From Orthonyx spaldingii (Eukaryota > Chordata > Aves > Passeriformes > Orthonychidae), in contig VZTJ01003540.1 in the NCBI GenBank assembly GCA_013397795.1, positions 124,875 to 188,874 of the forward strand: a DNA stretch of 64,000 nt, given 5' to 3'. A program made the translations under genes and the position numbers. Of this stretch, positions 1 through 11,595 are shown piece by piece. Under the pieces are notes generated by a model. It searched no databases, was not told where the DNA came from, and worked only from the letters and a program-made list of their open reading frames with translations. Every line of letters begins with the position of its first letter. The stretch's first letter is position 1.

Positions 1-46
1 CAAAGACCAAGCATCATCTTCAGAATCTTGAACTACTATTGCTCAC

Positions 47-160
47 CTGTGCTTTTGCCAATTTCTTTTCCAACAGGTCACGCTCTTTTTCTGTTTGTTG
101 TAGACGCTTATTAAGCTCCACGATGTCTCCCTTTAATGAAGCCAGGGCTGCTAAATGAAG
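47..160 (-). CDS. Internal exon of an unidentified coiled-coil protein
   Basis: On the minus strand this 114-nt block has a textbook acceptor (pyrimidine-rich tract ending TTTTTGTCTTCCAG at 161-174) and a consensus donor (CACAG|GTGAGC, GT at 45-46). Only one of the three frames is open. It gives 38 codons starting and ending in phase 0: LHLAALASLKGDIVEL, then NKRLQQTEKERDLLEKKLAK, then AQ. Residues 6, 9, 13, 16, 20, 23, 27, 30, 34 and 37 fall on an unbroken 3-4 spacing (L, L, I, L, L, T, R, L, L, A), which is a classical heptad repeat, and the flanking positions are mostly charged or Gln. The product is therefore a segment of a parallel coiled coil, probably a structural, trafficking or cytoskeletal protein, but I could not place it in a named family. 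The 3' part of the gene lies beyond the left edge; upstream exons should lie to the right. Exon confidence is high and gene identity is unknown. Confidence 0.8.
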
Positions 161-2345
161 CTGGAAGACAAAAAGGAAAGAAACAAATTAACCAAATCAC
201 AAGCCATGTAGCACTAGTGTTTCAGAGAAGAGACGGTATTATACGGCAGCCATAGTCATGCTGGATTTCTTTAGTAGCTAATAGGAACTTTAGTAGAACA
301 AAGTCTAAAAGAAATCCACATGCAACTAATAATTTAACTAATAATTTTAACATGGAATTTTTCTCTCCAGGCAGCACACGCATTCCTTCACCATATCCTT
401 TGTAAGGATAAATACAATCAGGAATAATTCAGCTAGAAATGTGTAGATTAGTTCCAAGGCTAGTTTATTAAGAGGCAGCCTGAGTTTTGCGCTATAAAAC
501 CTTACATTAAATGCTGACTAAGATTTGCGTTATAGAATGAGGTGTAGCAAGTTTTGATGCCTTTAGACATATAGAGGCTATCAGTCTGGTGAAAGTGGAT
601 AACTCCATGCAGAGAATTTGGTTTTATTTTGCAACTAAAGCTTACTCCATGGCAAGCTACTCTTGTGCAGTTGTTGTTCTTAGTCCCACGCCAGCGAGTT
701 TCAGTGATTCTTATCTACTAACCCACACATGAGGAACCCAAACTGTTTTTCTTTCTGCAGTAGATCCTTTTGATGAAAGATACTTTCTACACTTAACTGA
801 TAGCATGTGGAAATATATATCAGGCTAAGAAAACTCACAACATTGAAATTAGGTTGGCCACACAACTTAGAAACTAATAACAGTTCTTAAAAGAATTTTA
901 ATTGTTCCCACTCTCTTCTCATCCTTAAATATCCCATTCATTGTTTCACTAAAGGCATCAGCCAGAATTAAACACTAACTATTGGCAACTGCAACTGGAA
1001 AGTCCAGGAGGAAAACTAGCCACTAGCTCTGAAGTCTTTCTTTGTAGTAGTAAAGAAACAGCTTCAAGTTATACTGGGTATGAAAACAGAAGTGACCCTT
1101 CACACCAGACCAAGCAACACAGCAAACACGGCCCTGCTGCCAAGATTCAGGCTGAAAAACCCTGCTTCTAATCCTCCACCTACTTTCAGTCCCCCACTCT
1201 GATATTCTATTGGGCAGGTCACCCAGAAGTTATTTTACTTGTTCCATTTACAACGAATCAGCTAATGAGTCCTATTTTGATACAAATTCTATCTTTACAA
1301 TACTGGAAGCCAGCAAAACCAGAGCTGTTTTCCCATGCTGATGTGTGAAAGCAGCTGCCTGACAGCAGAGAGACCAAATCATTTGGCAACAGCTTCTTCA
1401 CATACAGTATTCCCATTGTTAAAGAAAAAAGCTCTCCCTTCAAGACGGAAAAGATAATTTTTAAAAGAACTTTGGATGTGAATTACGCCTTTTTAAATGC
1501 TGTGTAGCTGGTTATTTCCTGGGCATCCTCATTTGTGAGTTCAGTTGACAGCATTTTTATTATGCCAGCTACAAAAATACCTTACACACATGTACTTGTT
1601 TCAATACAAATATACACATACACAACTATATGCTGCAGAACATTTAAGATTCTCAAGGTAGCCTCATTTTTCATGTAAAAACCCAGTAATTCAGGCTTGA
1701 TATGGGTATATCCTACACAGCTTCTAGAAAGTATATACACTGAAACCTCTTAATAAACTCAGAAACATCCTGAATACCTTTAAGTATTTTTTGCCTTCAG
1801 CAGAAGGCCTTCCTTCCTACCACAGGAAACTATGCACTGATTTTACAGTGTGGAGAAAAAAGAACCAGACCAATTGTACCAATCTGTTCATAACTTGCTT
1901 CGAATTTTCAGGAAAGCTGGTGGTTTTTTAAGCCACTGTTTCACCTTATTCCCATAGCAGAGAGGAAGTGTTGCAATGAAGCTCTCAAGTTTGTTCACCA
2001 GAATGTGCATCCTTCACCATGGCTTTCAAATAGTACATGAAAAATGGCTACAATTTTCCAAACTGAATAAAACAATGCTACACATTCAAGTATCACTCCC
2101 TTTCATACACTGTAATTAAATGATCACCAGCTGTGGTTTTAATTAAACACAAGACTAATAATGCCTAGACACATGGCCTCGTAATATAAAAGGACACCAT
2201 TAATTTGAAAATCTCAATGAAAAACAACTTGTTCTCTGAACAGTGGAACTAACGAGGCAGACTTCCAAAGGATTTGTCTTTGTCCTCTTCACTCTCTGCA
2301 GCCAGCTCAGCTGTTCCTCATGTCCCCTAGCAGACTGCAAGCTGG
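161..2345. other. Intronic AT-rich sequence, no gene seen
   Basis: Sequence between the coiled-coil exon and the first LTR. I see no exon with paired splice sites, no recognisable repeat and no tandem array. The short open frames here have no ATG context, codon bias or family resemblance that would support them. Confidence 0.5.
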
Positions 2346-2452
2346 GTAAGTGTCAGGATCCGATTATTAGGTTCTTAGAAATACCTCTGCCCAAATTAAG
2401 GTGCAAACGAGACCATATGCCAGTCAATAGTATGGGTTTTATTTGATAGTAA

Positions 2453-2456
<4 letters not shown>

Positions 2457-2491
<35 letters not shown>

Positions 2492-2515
2492 GAGAAAGGG
2501 AGGAAAAGGAAAAAG
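2457..2515. repeat. (GA)n microsatellite and polypurine tract
   Basis: Fourteen uninterrupted GA units (2457-2484) continue into an imperfect purine tract ending near 2515. It lies inside the R/U5 part of the LTR, just upstream (plus-strand view) of the polyadenylation signal, so it appears to have grown within the element. Length is likely polymorphic. Confidence 0.9.
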
Positions 2516-2650
2516 GCTGAGGGGACAGAGAAGTGACAGAGGCAGAATAAAAGAGTATCACCGCTCCGTGGGTCCCACTGGCATCCCGATGATTCTCTCC
2601 TGCCGGTCTTCTTGATGGTGAAGGTCCCCCAAAAGCACAGAGTGCCCTCG

Positions 2651-2660
2651 GTTAATATAC
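2651..2660 (-). promoter_or_regulatory. TATA box of the LTR
   Basis: GTATATTAAC on the minus strand, located in the expected place between the GC-rich U3 and the AATAAA signal of the LTR at 2351-3244. It supports the minus-strand orientation of the element. Activity is unknown. Confidence 0.45.
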
Positions 2661-3249
2661 CCTCAAGCCAGGGGGTGATGTCTAGGCATGTCCCTGGAGT
2701 TTGCCATTGTCTCTTGCAACAGACTTTGGATCTGTTGCATCACATGTGGTCCTGTAGTGCAAGGCATCCGGGGGGGCACCTTGGGGGGTCTTTGATGGTC
2801 TCAGCTGCCTCTCACGTGAAAGTCCCGTGGATTTTGGCCTGTGGGGTTGGGTTTCACACAGCTGGGCCAGTTTGTATAGTTGAGGATGGATGTTCAGTAC
2901 CTCTGGCCAGAGGTTATGCCACACACCCAAAAATCTCCTCTCCCCCACCGCACTCGGTTGGGGGGGGAAGTTTGTAAGCCTGGCTTCTGTGAGCTGTGTT
3001 CCCCCCCACCCCAAACTCAGCCGGGCATGATTCTCTCAGCGCAGCTGGTGGCTTTGGCTTTTTGGAGATGCATACCTTTTCCCCCAGCCTTGTTTGTTTC
3101 AGGTGATTGAACAAAAGGGCTTTCCCTTTATCTAATCAGCAGCTTGACTTTCAGTCCAAAGTCCCAGTCTTCAGGGAGGCATCTCTGGTTGTTGCCTTTT
3201 GTAGTATCAATGTTTGAGGCATGAATTATTTTCAGTCTCTGACAGTAAA

Positions 3250-6200
3250 AAACAACATGAATTGTGCCTGGATTTACAGCAACCCTGCTGCCTGGCCTGG
3301 CAGCCCCTGCCAAACACGGGTATCCAATATTTGAGTTACATCCACCTCTGTGTTCAGTATAGTGTCTCTCCTCTCCAAGTAACCCAAGGACGGCTTTATT
3401 AACGACAAGGAAAGCTTGTTGCATCTTTTACCATCCAAAATTATCCCTTCATTATTTGGACCCTTTCAGTTTCCAAGTGCTAATAAAAGAAAAAAAAAAA
3501 AAAAGGAAACGTACTGAAAGGGCAGCCTAGGCAAAAGGAAGCTATCACAGCAGAGGAGCTGCTTGTGATACTCTAGTTTGATGTGCAAGAGATGATTCCA
3601 GCTACTACTGCAATACATAAGGTTAACACAGCCAGTGTAGCTGTGTATTCTTGGCAGAGTCAAGCTCTCCTCTGCAATTCATTAGAAAGCTGTTCCAAAC
3701 TATTGCTGCACTTTCACTTAAGGTGTGAGTGTTCCCACAGACCACACTTCCCAGTGTGCTTGTTTATCACAAGGCAGGTGGGAACTGGAATATGGATCTT
3801 TGGATGTTGCTGTAACTTAAAAAAAGGAGACACCTGAGCAAAGAGCTACAGTCCATGCAGAAGTCATTGGGGGGGGTGAAGAATAAAGTGCATGTTTAAA
3901 AGTCAAGTTTAATAATCCAAACTATTAAAGTAGGAAAGACTCCATTTAAAAATCTCAATCAGGAAGTGATCCATAATTGTAACTCTGCAGCATTGAACCG
4001 CTACAGATTGTGACAACTGGGAGAGAAGAGGGGTAGCCACATGGCATATTGTTTTTTTTCTCTCCTCAGCAAACAGTGACAGGTAAGGCAGAATCACTAT
4101 GACTAACATTCATACCAGACATTTATAGTTCAAGGTGGGCTGCCTCTTAATGACACAAGATTATGAAACAGATCAAAAACTCAGTAGTGTGCAAAATTAA
4201 CACAGACAGCACAAAGATTTCTGCTTGTATAGGACATTGGACTGAACCTTTAAACAACAGACTGCACAGAGACCTTCACATAAAGAGAAAACAGTCAATT
4301 GACAAAGCCTGTGTTGTTCATAAACTTTATATTGATCCAGTACAGGTACTTGAATTCCATTAAGAAAGAAACCACTATTGTGATGCTGATGCACCCAAAC
4401 TGTCCAACAGGACACACACACGGTCAATATGTGAGAACAAAGAAAAGAAGGATCAGACTAGCCAACCAATTTGCTTCTCTACCATCATCCAAGAAAATAA
4501 GAAAATACATTAGATGCATAGTACAAATAAAAAAATAATTACCTATTTTAACTTAGAAGCTACAATTTCCTTGAATTTTTATTCCAATAACAACAGCGGG
4601 TTGTTTATTGAAATACACCACATGTTATACCCAATATTATCCTTTCAGGTTTTTACATATTAAATATACAATAGCAGGAGATTATTAATATAAAATAACA
4701 AACTGCACAGTATGCTGTTGTTAAAATGTAAACCAATGTACAGCTAAGTTCTGAAAGGTACTATAATTATAAAAACATAAGAACAAGCTTAGGAAAAGCA
4801 ACTTCCTGAGTTCTCTTCCAACCTCCCTCATGAGTGCAGTTTCTTCCTCACTATCCACCTGCTTCTACAAGCATTTCACACAATACAGCAGACAAAATTT
4901 GTGATGCATGTTTTGGACCATGCTTTGAAGACTGCTTTGGTGCTGTGAAATATTCTATGCAGGTACAGTTAGGAACAACATTTGTAGGTGGTCAGGTTTC
5001 TGAAGAATTTTGTGGGAAACAAATACAGAAATGGATGGGAAAGTGAGAAGAACCAAATGCCAAGAAAGCAGGTGACTACTGTACTGTTGTACACACTGCT
5101 GGAAGTGTTCTGAGGCCAAGAACAAACCAAGAAAAGATGCAAAGGGCAGTGAAGGAGAATGCTGAAAAAATAGTAAGGTTAGAGCCCTGAAAAGCAGTAG
5201 AATTAGTATTATAATCAGCATTTTTCCCAGCCATTGTGAAATGTGATCCTCACCACTAAATCTGATCCACATTCTTCATTCCCTCAGCCTGGCACCAGAC
5301 TAATTAAACCATATTGCTAAAACCAGTTGTACTCACTGCACATGTTTGCTATATTCAACAGAGAAATCACAAAAAAGACCTATGCACGTAATTCTCTGTG
5401 AAATTAAAGTACTAATTTTTTTTTTCCTTTTGTTTCCTGTATTCCTCAGCTACAGTACTGCTGCACACCAGTTTGGGAACAGATGTTCAGAAAGGTAACC
5501 TCTGACATAACCAGGGAGCCATAAAATTATACCAAACTATATGCCAATACAAAGCAGCCAAACACCAAAAGACCAATTTATTTGTTCTGTGTGTGTCTTC
5601 TTTGGCTGACCAGTAAAGCCCTACCATGGGAGAAGGATCAGAGATAGACCAGGGTGATGTGTCCATGAAGCTCAGGAATAATGTGGCTGGATGGGACTGA
5701 GCACAGCTGTAGCAAAAAATCTGACTTGATCTCAACACCAAGAGGATCTGAGGGTGGGTTTTGCTTTAGATAAACAACCATCAACAGCTGAGAGAATCAG
5801 CTGGTGTGTATTTCTCCCCAAGCTCATTAAGAGTGTGAATGTCTCCCAGAGTTAGCCAGGCCAGTGTGAGATACATGTATACATAGCTCAGTCCAAAATA
5901 AAAACCATAAAAACATAATCAACTTACAGAGTTTCAAGGAGTGTGATGCACTTGACCCAGGTTCAATTCACACATACAGTCCTGGCAAGGCCAGGGATGC
6001 CCAGGATGGTGATGGTGATTACATAAGAGAGAGTCTGGGAACCATGCTGGTGCTGTGACTTAGCTGTTCACTGCAATTGCTCTCTTCTGCTGTGTGTGAC
6101 TTGTATCTGTATTGTGTTCTCATTGTATTTTGTGTCACGATGCTAAAACACAAATCCCGTGTACCATCAACTATCTTCAAATAAATAAATCTGACATTAA

Positions 6201-9071
6201 ACATCACACTTTCCACATGTGGATTGTCTAAAAGAACCTGGTCAGAGAATACTGCGCTCTGACATTCTCTCCTCTTTTTTATTTTCCACTGGTATTTTGC
6301 ATAGTTTAGTGCAAATAATCCACAACATGGATATTTTCTGTGTACTGCAACAACTTAGTTTAATGACAGGCAGTATACATAAAAACATCTGATTAAATAT
6401 TAAGAATGTTGCCTCTTCTCTGAAAACTTTTCCATTTTTTTGTTATCAAATTACACTGGACACTATGCTAGGTTTGAAAACCCAAGCTGCTTTGTAACAT
6501 GAGAGGTGGTAGGTGTAGAGGACAACATGAAAAATACAGTCAGAACTAATAACTGACTAATAACACCGCAGAAAGGACAAAACAGCAGATATCTATCCAT
6601 TGTGATTTCTGACTCCTTTCTTCTTCACGGGAAAGAGGGACTGCAGTCAAAGAATGAAAAGGCTGGTAGTGTAAGTTCATAGTGAAAAACACATCTGAAG
6701 ACAGAACAATAAAACCTTCAGCAATCTCAGGGCTGTGGTTGTGCTGTGGACTGCTAACTTTCATAAAAGGCAGTGCAGAATACTATCAGGACTGGTCCAG
6801 GGAAAGCAGAGACAAGGCTGGCACTTATCTGATGAGGTGAATGAGAACCTTTCATGCTGAGGCATGGCACATATACTGAAGACATGTGAACAAGGTATGG
6901 AGCAAAAAATTACACTGAACAAAAAGTGTGAAAGAAATCACAGCACTGGTTCACACAAACAGGAAAAAAAAACCCAAACAAACTGAAACAAAGAGAAGTC
7001 GAGGCAAAGCTTAAAAATCTTTCTAACAGAGAAGTTAAAGATATGAAGTTCATGTTACAGACTTTTGTTATAGATAAAATTCCAAGACATTGTCAAGTTT
7101 ACATTTTATCAGGAGCCCAGATCAGCACTACTTGCAAACAACACCTAAAGTGGTTGCTATATAAATGTGTAGCTACTCTCAACCATTTTCCTTCTCTGCC
7201 TTACACAATTTTCATGCCACCTTCTCCTACCCACTGTCCATAAAAAGTGCATTTTTAATGGTACAACTAGTGAAATAAATGTAATCAAACTCACTTTCGG
7301 TGAATTTCTGACAAAATGGAAGGGAAAAACATAAAAGAACAACCATATCCCAGAAGCAGTGACATGACAGATCGATATTCCCCAGACATTTTCAGTTGTA
7401 TGATCTCTAGAGCACAGCCCTGAAATACCACAGTCAACAGCCCTGTAAGTAATTACCCAAGGCAAAGTCAAAATTACTAAAAAAGTGGTACCACTGAAAT
7501 GCTGGATATGCCTACAAATATGCCCTAAAACTTTATGTCTGAAACAACTGTTACGTGCTAATAAAAAGCCTATAAATTTTCCAAGTGACATACAAAATGG
7601 ACGTTTTGTGACTGTGCTTCTGAAGCAATTATTGTCATATTAAACATTAGACAGTTACTTCATATTCTTGTGCAATACTAAACAAATAATGTGCCAACAC
7701 TAGCCAGGATGGAGCCATTCAAATTCTAGAAAAACAAAGAAAAAATTTTTGTAAGACATAGTTTTAATTTGAAAAATCTGCAGAAGATGTTTTCAATCTG
7801 ATTGTATTATTTACAAATAATTTCAACTGAAGTTGCTTGGTTTTTTTTTTAACTGAAAATTAACATTTGCAGGGACTTGTGAATATTTTGAACTATTTCT
7901 TAAAACAAACCAAAAAACCATTCCAACTTAATCAAAGCAAAAAAATGTTTCATAAAGAAAATGCACTAAAGATTGTTTAAAAAATACACAGAGGAAGCAA
8001 ACTAATGCTATTCTGGTGAGCAGGATCAGTTTAAAAACATAGTAAAGGAAAAAGAAAGAATGTAATCATGGAAAATTTTCCTTTTAAAAATTAATCTGGC
8101 AATTCACACTTGATGAATGGACCATGGTGCTAATTGCACTTCTGAGTATGCCTGAGGCCTAGGCTCTACTTCTATTAAAACAGATGTTGACAATACCATG
8201 GAAAAGAAAATGTCAGGTGACGTGAGAAGAAAAGCCAAATACTGAGACCTAAAAATAGCAAAAGGAGACAAACACCTGAATCTGGGGACTGAAGGAAACA
8301 ACTACACCTTGGAAAGTTCACTCGTTTGGGATTCTTAAGAACCTTACCTGAGGCACTGTAGGGCAGCCCACATGTTCACACTGCCACCCTCTGAACTGGG
8401 ATTTACATTGTGCAGGAATGGTCAGCCTTGCTTTCACCTTCCAAAGGAGGAACCTCATGCTATTTCCACTCCCAGTGAGGGAGCAAAACAACAGCAATGT
8501 AGGGTATGAAAGTGGGATTGTGGAGAGACCAAGCTTGGGACAAAATACTGTCTTCATTTCTCAACATATCATTTGCAATCACAGCGTTTCTTTAACCAGA
8601 AATTAAAAAAAAAAAAAAAATTACTACAAAAACTAGGTCCTAGGTTCATTCTTAGAAAGATTTTATCCCACTTCAGTGAACTCACTTAGCATTCTTACTC
8701 TCCTTACATTTACTCTCAACATAATTTAAGTAAGGCAAATTATCTTTTTATCACTGCACCAATGGAAAGAGGAACAGACTTACTTTTTCCTATCTCCTCT
8801 TTTGCCCAACATCACCAGAGAAAATTAACTGAGGAGAAAAACAGCAGGGTTCAGTGCAGGTCCTTTTGCCTTGAAATCTCTGGATGCCAAACTTCTTTTC
8901 TCTGTTCTTTTCCAGTTTCCTGAGGTGATGGGCACACTATTTTCCCCTCAGAAATGAAAGGAGTGGAAAACGAATCCCAAGAATACATCTCACTCAATCC
9001 TTTGCATTTAGTGTTATGGAGATCCACAGTCTCGTGCTGACTGCAACATTCCAGACAGGGAGTAAGCTCAC
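3250..9071. other. Intronic AT-rich sequence, no supported gene
   Basis: Mostly low-complexity AT-rich DNA. It holds an A15 run (3490-3504), several short T and A runs, and scattered chance ORFs up to 144 codons (minus strand, 7157-7591) that show no splice context or family resemblance. A 45-nt plus-strand block at 5450-5494 has a good acceptor and a GT donor but no partner exons. I see no identifiable mobile element here, although very old ones could be hidden. Confidence 0.45.
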
Positions 9072-9146
9072 CCACATCGTCTTGTTTTCCAAAAACTCTG
9101 CCATTTTTTGTATCCCCTTAACTTGCTCCTTCAGACTCAGTTCTTT
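9072..9146 (-). CDS. Candidate coding exon, coiled-coil-like
   Basis: On the minus strand a 75-nt block lies between a moderate acceptor (TTGTCTGTCAG, just right of 9146) and a donor (GATGTGG|GTGAGC, GT at 70-71 of the 9001-9100 stretch). One frame reads 25 codons in phase 0/0: KELSLKEQVKGIQKMAEFLE then NKTMW, a lysine/glutamate-rich helical sequence. That phase and character would fit directly in front of the 47-160 exon. Against it, the acceptor's pyrimidine tract is short, the open stretch is brief, and adjacent minus-strand sequence (8851-9075) is also open in another frame, which could instead mean a decayed mobile-element coding region. I treat it as a candidate only; conservation or RNA evidence would decide. 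Confidence 0.25.
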
Positions 9147-10039
9147 CTGACAGACAATAATCCAGATCTTTCAAAACAGAGAGCGCCATTCAAGAACTAC
9201 TCAAAAATTAGACACCACTTGTTATGCTAATTTAATCATAATTTAAAAGCATCTAAAGCATTCCATGGTTCTTGAGTTCTTTCCAAAAACTTCTCAATCA
9301 GAAAACAATTTCTCATTTCCAAAGACAGGACTGTGGAATTGCAGTAAAGCTGCACTTAAAATGATACAAGGATCTCTGTCTCCAGCATGACCCAAGTGAT
9401 CTGCTGTCACCATAAATTTAGAGAAATAAGATTTGTATTGCCAGGTCCAATTAGCACTTTGTTTCCACCATAAGCCATAAAAAAACCCAAACCAAAACCA
9501 ACCCAACTCAGAAAACAAACATAAAAACCCCCACCAAAACCTCTAGGATGTATTTGTCCAATTGTTTGAACTCACAGAAAGAAAATATCTCCCCAGCTTT
9601 CCTTAAGTCAGTTCACGCTCTAAAGAGCTTTACATTAGAACGTCGATTACATAACTTCCAAAAGTACAGCTCTAAAACCATTTTTAGAAGCAGCTAATCA
9701 ACTTTAGGGTTCCCAGATGGGAATTCCCTGGATAAACATGTGCTTGGTTAACAAAACACATTCAGTACAGTTCTTAACTATTTCACCTTCCCACAGTTAG
9801 CTGCACCTCTGAGACCTTCATATCCCCTTCCCTGCTCCTTCAAACTCCAGCCAGCAGCCCTTCCCTCTTTGCTCTCCTGACGGCCACTCCTTCCGGGAGT
9901 CCCTGCATCCCTAACTGCACCCACCAGTCAAAGTTTCCCCAGGGTGAAAAAGTGGAAAAGAAACTGAGGTCTCCAGTGATCTCGCAGCTTACAATGAGGT
10001 AGTGGTTTTTAAAATGTTTTTAGAAAGAAAGCATACTAT
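9147..10039. other. Intronic sequence, nothing identified
   Basis: AT-rich DNA with A-rich stretches around 9480-9540 and a C/T-rich stretch around 9780-9930. I see no exon, repeat family or regulatory motif I can support. Confidence 0.45.
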
Positions 10040-10486
10040 AAGGGTGTAGTGGTTTGAGTTCATTCACTTGAGTTTTTTGGCTAAACGCCAGTACACTTAT
10101 CAGATTTTATTTAATTTTGCTGTGAGATAAGGATTAGGAGTAGGTAAAGCAGGCTTAAACTTTAAAGAATATAAAGAGAGTTTATTAACAGACTTAAAAG
10201 GAAGGAAAAAAAAATTAAGAACTAGAACAAAACTGTCAGAATACTTTTGCTCTTCCCACTTCTTCATTTTTTAAATGACAATACAAAAAAATAACACTTT
10301 GACTTTTAGTCAGTTTACCGCTTCTAAATTAGTCTTTTTTCAGTTCATTTAGAGAGAGGAGTTTTTTCTTGCTTTACTACGTTGACTTCTCCACAAGAAA
10401 TACAGTTCTTATGGTTTTCAGCCTCACAACTAGCAGCCGCCCAGGAGAAAAAGATCTCTGCTTGTTGTGGAACGTCCCTCCCACAC

Positions 10487-10924
10487 NNNNNNNNNNNNNN
10501 NNNNNNNNNNNNNNNNNNNNNNNNNNNNNNNNNNNNNNNNNNNNNNNNNNNNNNNNNNNNNNNNNNNNNNNNNNNNNNNNNNNNNNNNNNNNNNNNNNNN
10601 NNNNNNNNNNNNNNNNNNNNNNNNNNNNNNNNNNNNNNNNNNNNNNNNNNNNNNNNNNNNNNNNNNNNNNNNNNNNNNNNNNNNNNNNNNNNNNNNNNNN
10701 NNNNNNNNNNNNNNNNNNNNNNNNNNNNNNNNNNNNNNNNNNNNNNNNNNNNNNNNNNNNNNNNNNNNNNNNNNNNNNNNNNNNNNNNNNNNNNNNNNNN
10801 NNNNNNNNNNNNNNNNNNNNNNNNNNNNNNNNNNNNNNNNNNNNNNNNNNNNNNNNNNNNNNNNNNNNNNNNNNNNNNNNNNNNNNNNNNNNNNNNNNNN
10901 NNNNNNNNNNNNNNNNNNNNNNNN
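10487..10924. other. Assembly gap (438 N)
   Basis: Unresolved bases inside the LTR. All open frames spanning this interval are artefacts of translating N. The gap sits next to GC-rich tandem repeats and a G19 run, which probably caused the sequencing failure. Confidence 1.
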
Positions 10925-11078
10925 AAGAGCAGATCAGTTTCTGCAAGTTTTATCTGGGCAATGAAAGGGTTCATTTCTTTCTCGGACTTCTGCGACAGTC
11001 CTATGATTTCCCCGGGTTGTTTAAAAAGTTTGAGCCAGGCTGCAGAAGCAGTCAAGAGTCTCATTAGCCTCCCTCTGC

Positions 11079-11201
11079 GAAGCTGGCCCGGCCTGGAGGG
11101 AGCCGGCCCGGCCCCTGCCCGGCCCGGAGCAAAGGCCCGGTTCTGTGAAGCTGACCCGGCCGGAAGGGAGCCGGCCCGGCCCGGCCCGGCTCTGCCCACT
11201 G
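11079..11201. repeat. GC-rich tandem repeat, period about 68 bp
   Basis: Two head-to-tail copies start GAAGCTGGCCCGG (11079) and GAAGCTGACCCGG (11147). Each contains a GGAGGGAGCCGGCCCGGCCC-like core made of repeated CCGGC/GGCCC blocks. The region has many CpGs in an AT-rich neighbourhood and lies in the U3 side of the LTR, so it may be a duplicated enhancer-like unit; that role is inference. Confidence 0.7.
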
Positions 11202-11288
11202 TAGGTAACATGCTTTGCCAAGCTGCATCGGAGCCGGAAAGCTCAGACCAGGTCCTCCCCCACGCTCAGCTGCACTGCTGCAAAAAAC

Positions 11289-11328
11289 CTCCCCCCCTCC
11301 CCGCTTTAAGGGGGGGGGGGGGGGGGGG
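11289..11328. repeat. C-run facing a G19 run (potential hairpin or G-quadruplex)
   Basis: A C-rich run (11291-11302, C7-T-C4) is followed within about 8 nt by 19 consecutive G (11310-11328). The two can pair as a stem with a very short loop, and the G run alone could form a G-quadruplex. It lies inside the ERVL-like LTR. Confidence 0.85.
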
Positions 11329-11595
11329 CAAAGGCCCACTCTTACCAGAGAGAGAAGGACAGGACTTGCTTCTCTGCTAGCAACAGGACAGGAAAAGGGT
11401 TTTTTCTCAGGTGTATCTCTCTTAAATATGTTTTTTTCCCTGGAGGCAAAACAACTTTTAATTGGATTATATACCCATCAATACTCAAAACTAGCTGGTC
11501 ACTGGCTCTGTTTCCCAGGAAGCAAGGTGCACTGCTTCCTGCACCATAGGTCACTGGCAAGACTGACCCTTCCTAAGTAAACCTACGACAAAGGG

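Larger units (their letters stand above)
2351..3244 (-). mobile_element. Solitary endogenous retroviral LTR
   Basis: An 894-bp block starts TGTCAG (2351-2356) and ends with its inverted complement CTGACA (3239-3244), the TG...CA termini of a retroviral LTR. It is flanked by a near-perfect 5-bp target duplication, GTAAG (2346-2350) and GTAAA (3245-3249). Read on the minus strand it has the order expected of U3-R-U5: a GC-rich U3, a TATA box (GTATATTAAC, 2651-2660), then about 210 bp further on an AATAAA polyadenylation signal (2438-2443) followed by about 85 bp to the 3' end. No internal retroviral genes are present, so it is a solo LTR left by recombination between two LTRs. Base composition (GC-rich, G and C runs) differs sharply from the AT-rich flanks. 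The retroviral class is not certain. Confidence 0.75.
10040..11595 (-). mobile_element. ERVL-like LTR with perfect 5-bp target duplication
   Basis: The element runs from TGTAGTGG (10045) to CCTACGACA (ending 11590), so both ends show the TGT...ACA pattern of an LTR. It is flanked by an identical 5-bp duplication, AAGGG (10040-10044 and 11591-11595). A 5-bp duplication is typical of ERVL-type elements. The minus strand carries an AATAAA signal (10181-10186) about 140 bp before the 10045 end, so the LTR reads leftward and its U5 is on the left. A 438-bp run of N (10487-10924) interrupts it, so the true length and whether any internal sequence remains cannot be known; as assembled it is about 1.55 kb, long for a solo LTR. 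No viral gene is visible. The right half is strongly GC-rich and repetitive. Confidence 0.75.

Noticed and set aside
2612..3424. Several ORFs between 2612 and 3424 on both strands
   Set aside because: They lie in or across a solo retroviral LTR, which is non-coding.
5450..5494. 45-nt plus-strand block with a very strong polypyrimidine acceptor and a GTAACC donor
   Set aside because: Opposite strand to the supported gene, no partner exons, and too short for coding evidence; probably a cryptic splice pair.
8348..8400. Minus-strand donor CCTCAG|GTAAGG with an open frame before it
   Set aside because: No acceptable acceptor or pyrimidine tract upstream; peptide unrecognised.
10345..11380. ORFs of 165-332 codons around 10.3-11.4 kb
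   Set aside because: They are open only because they translate 438 N and a GC-rich tandem repeat inside an LTR.
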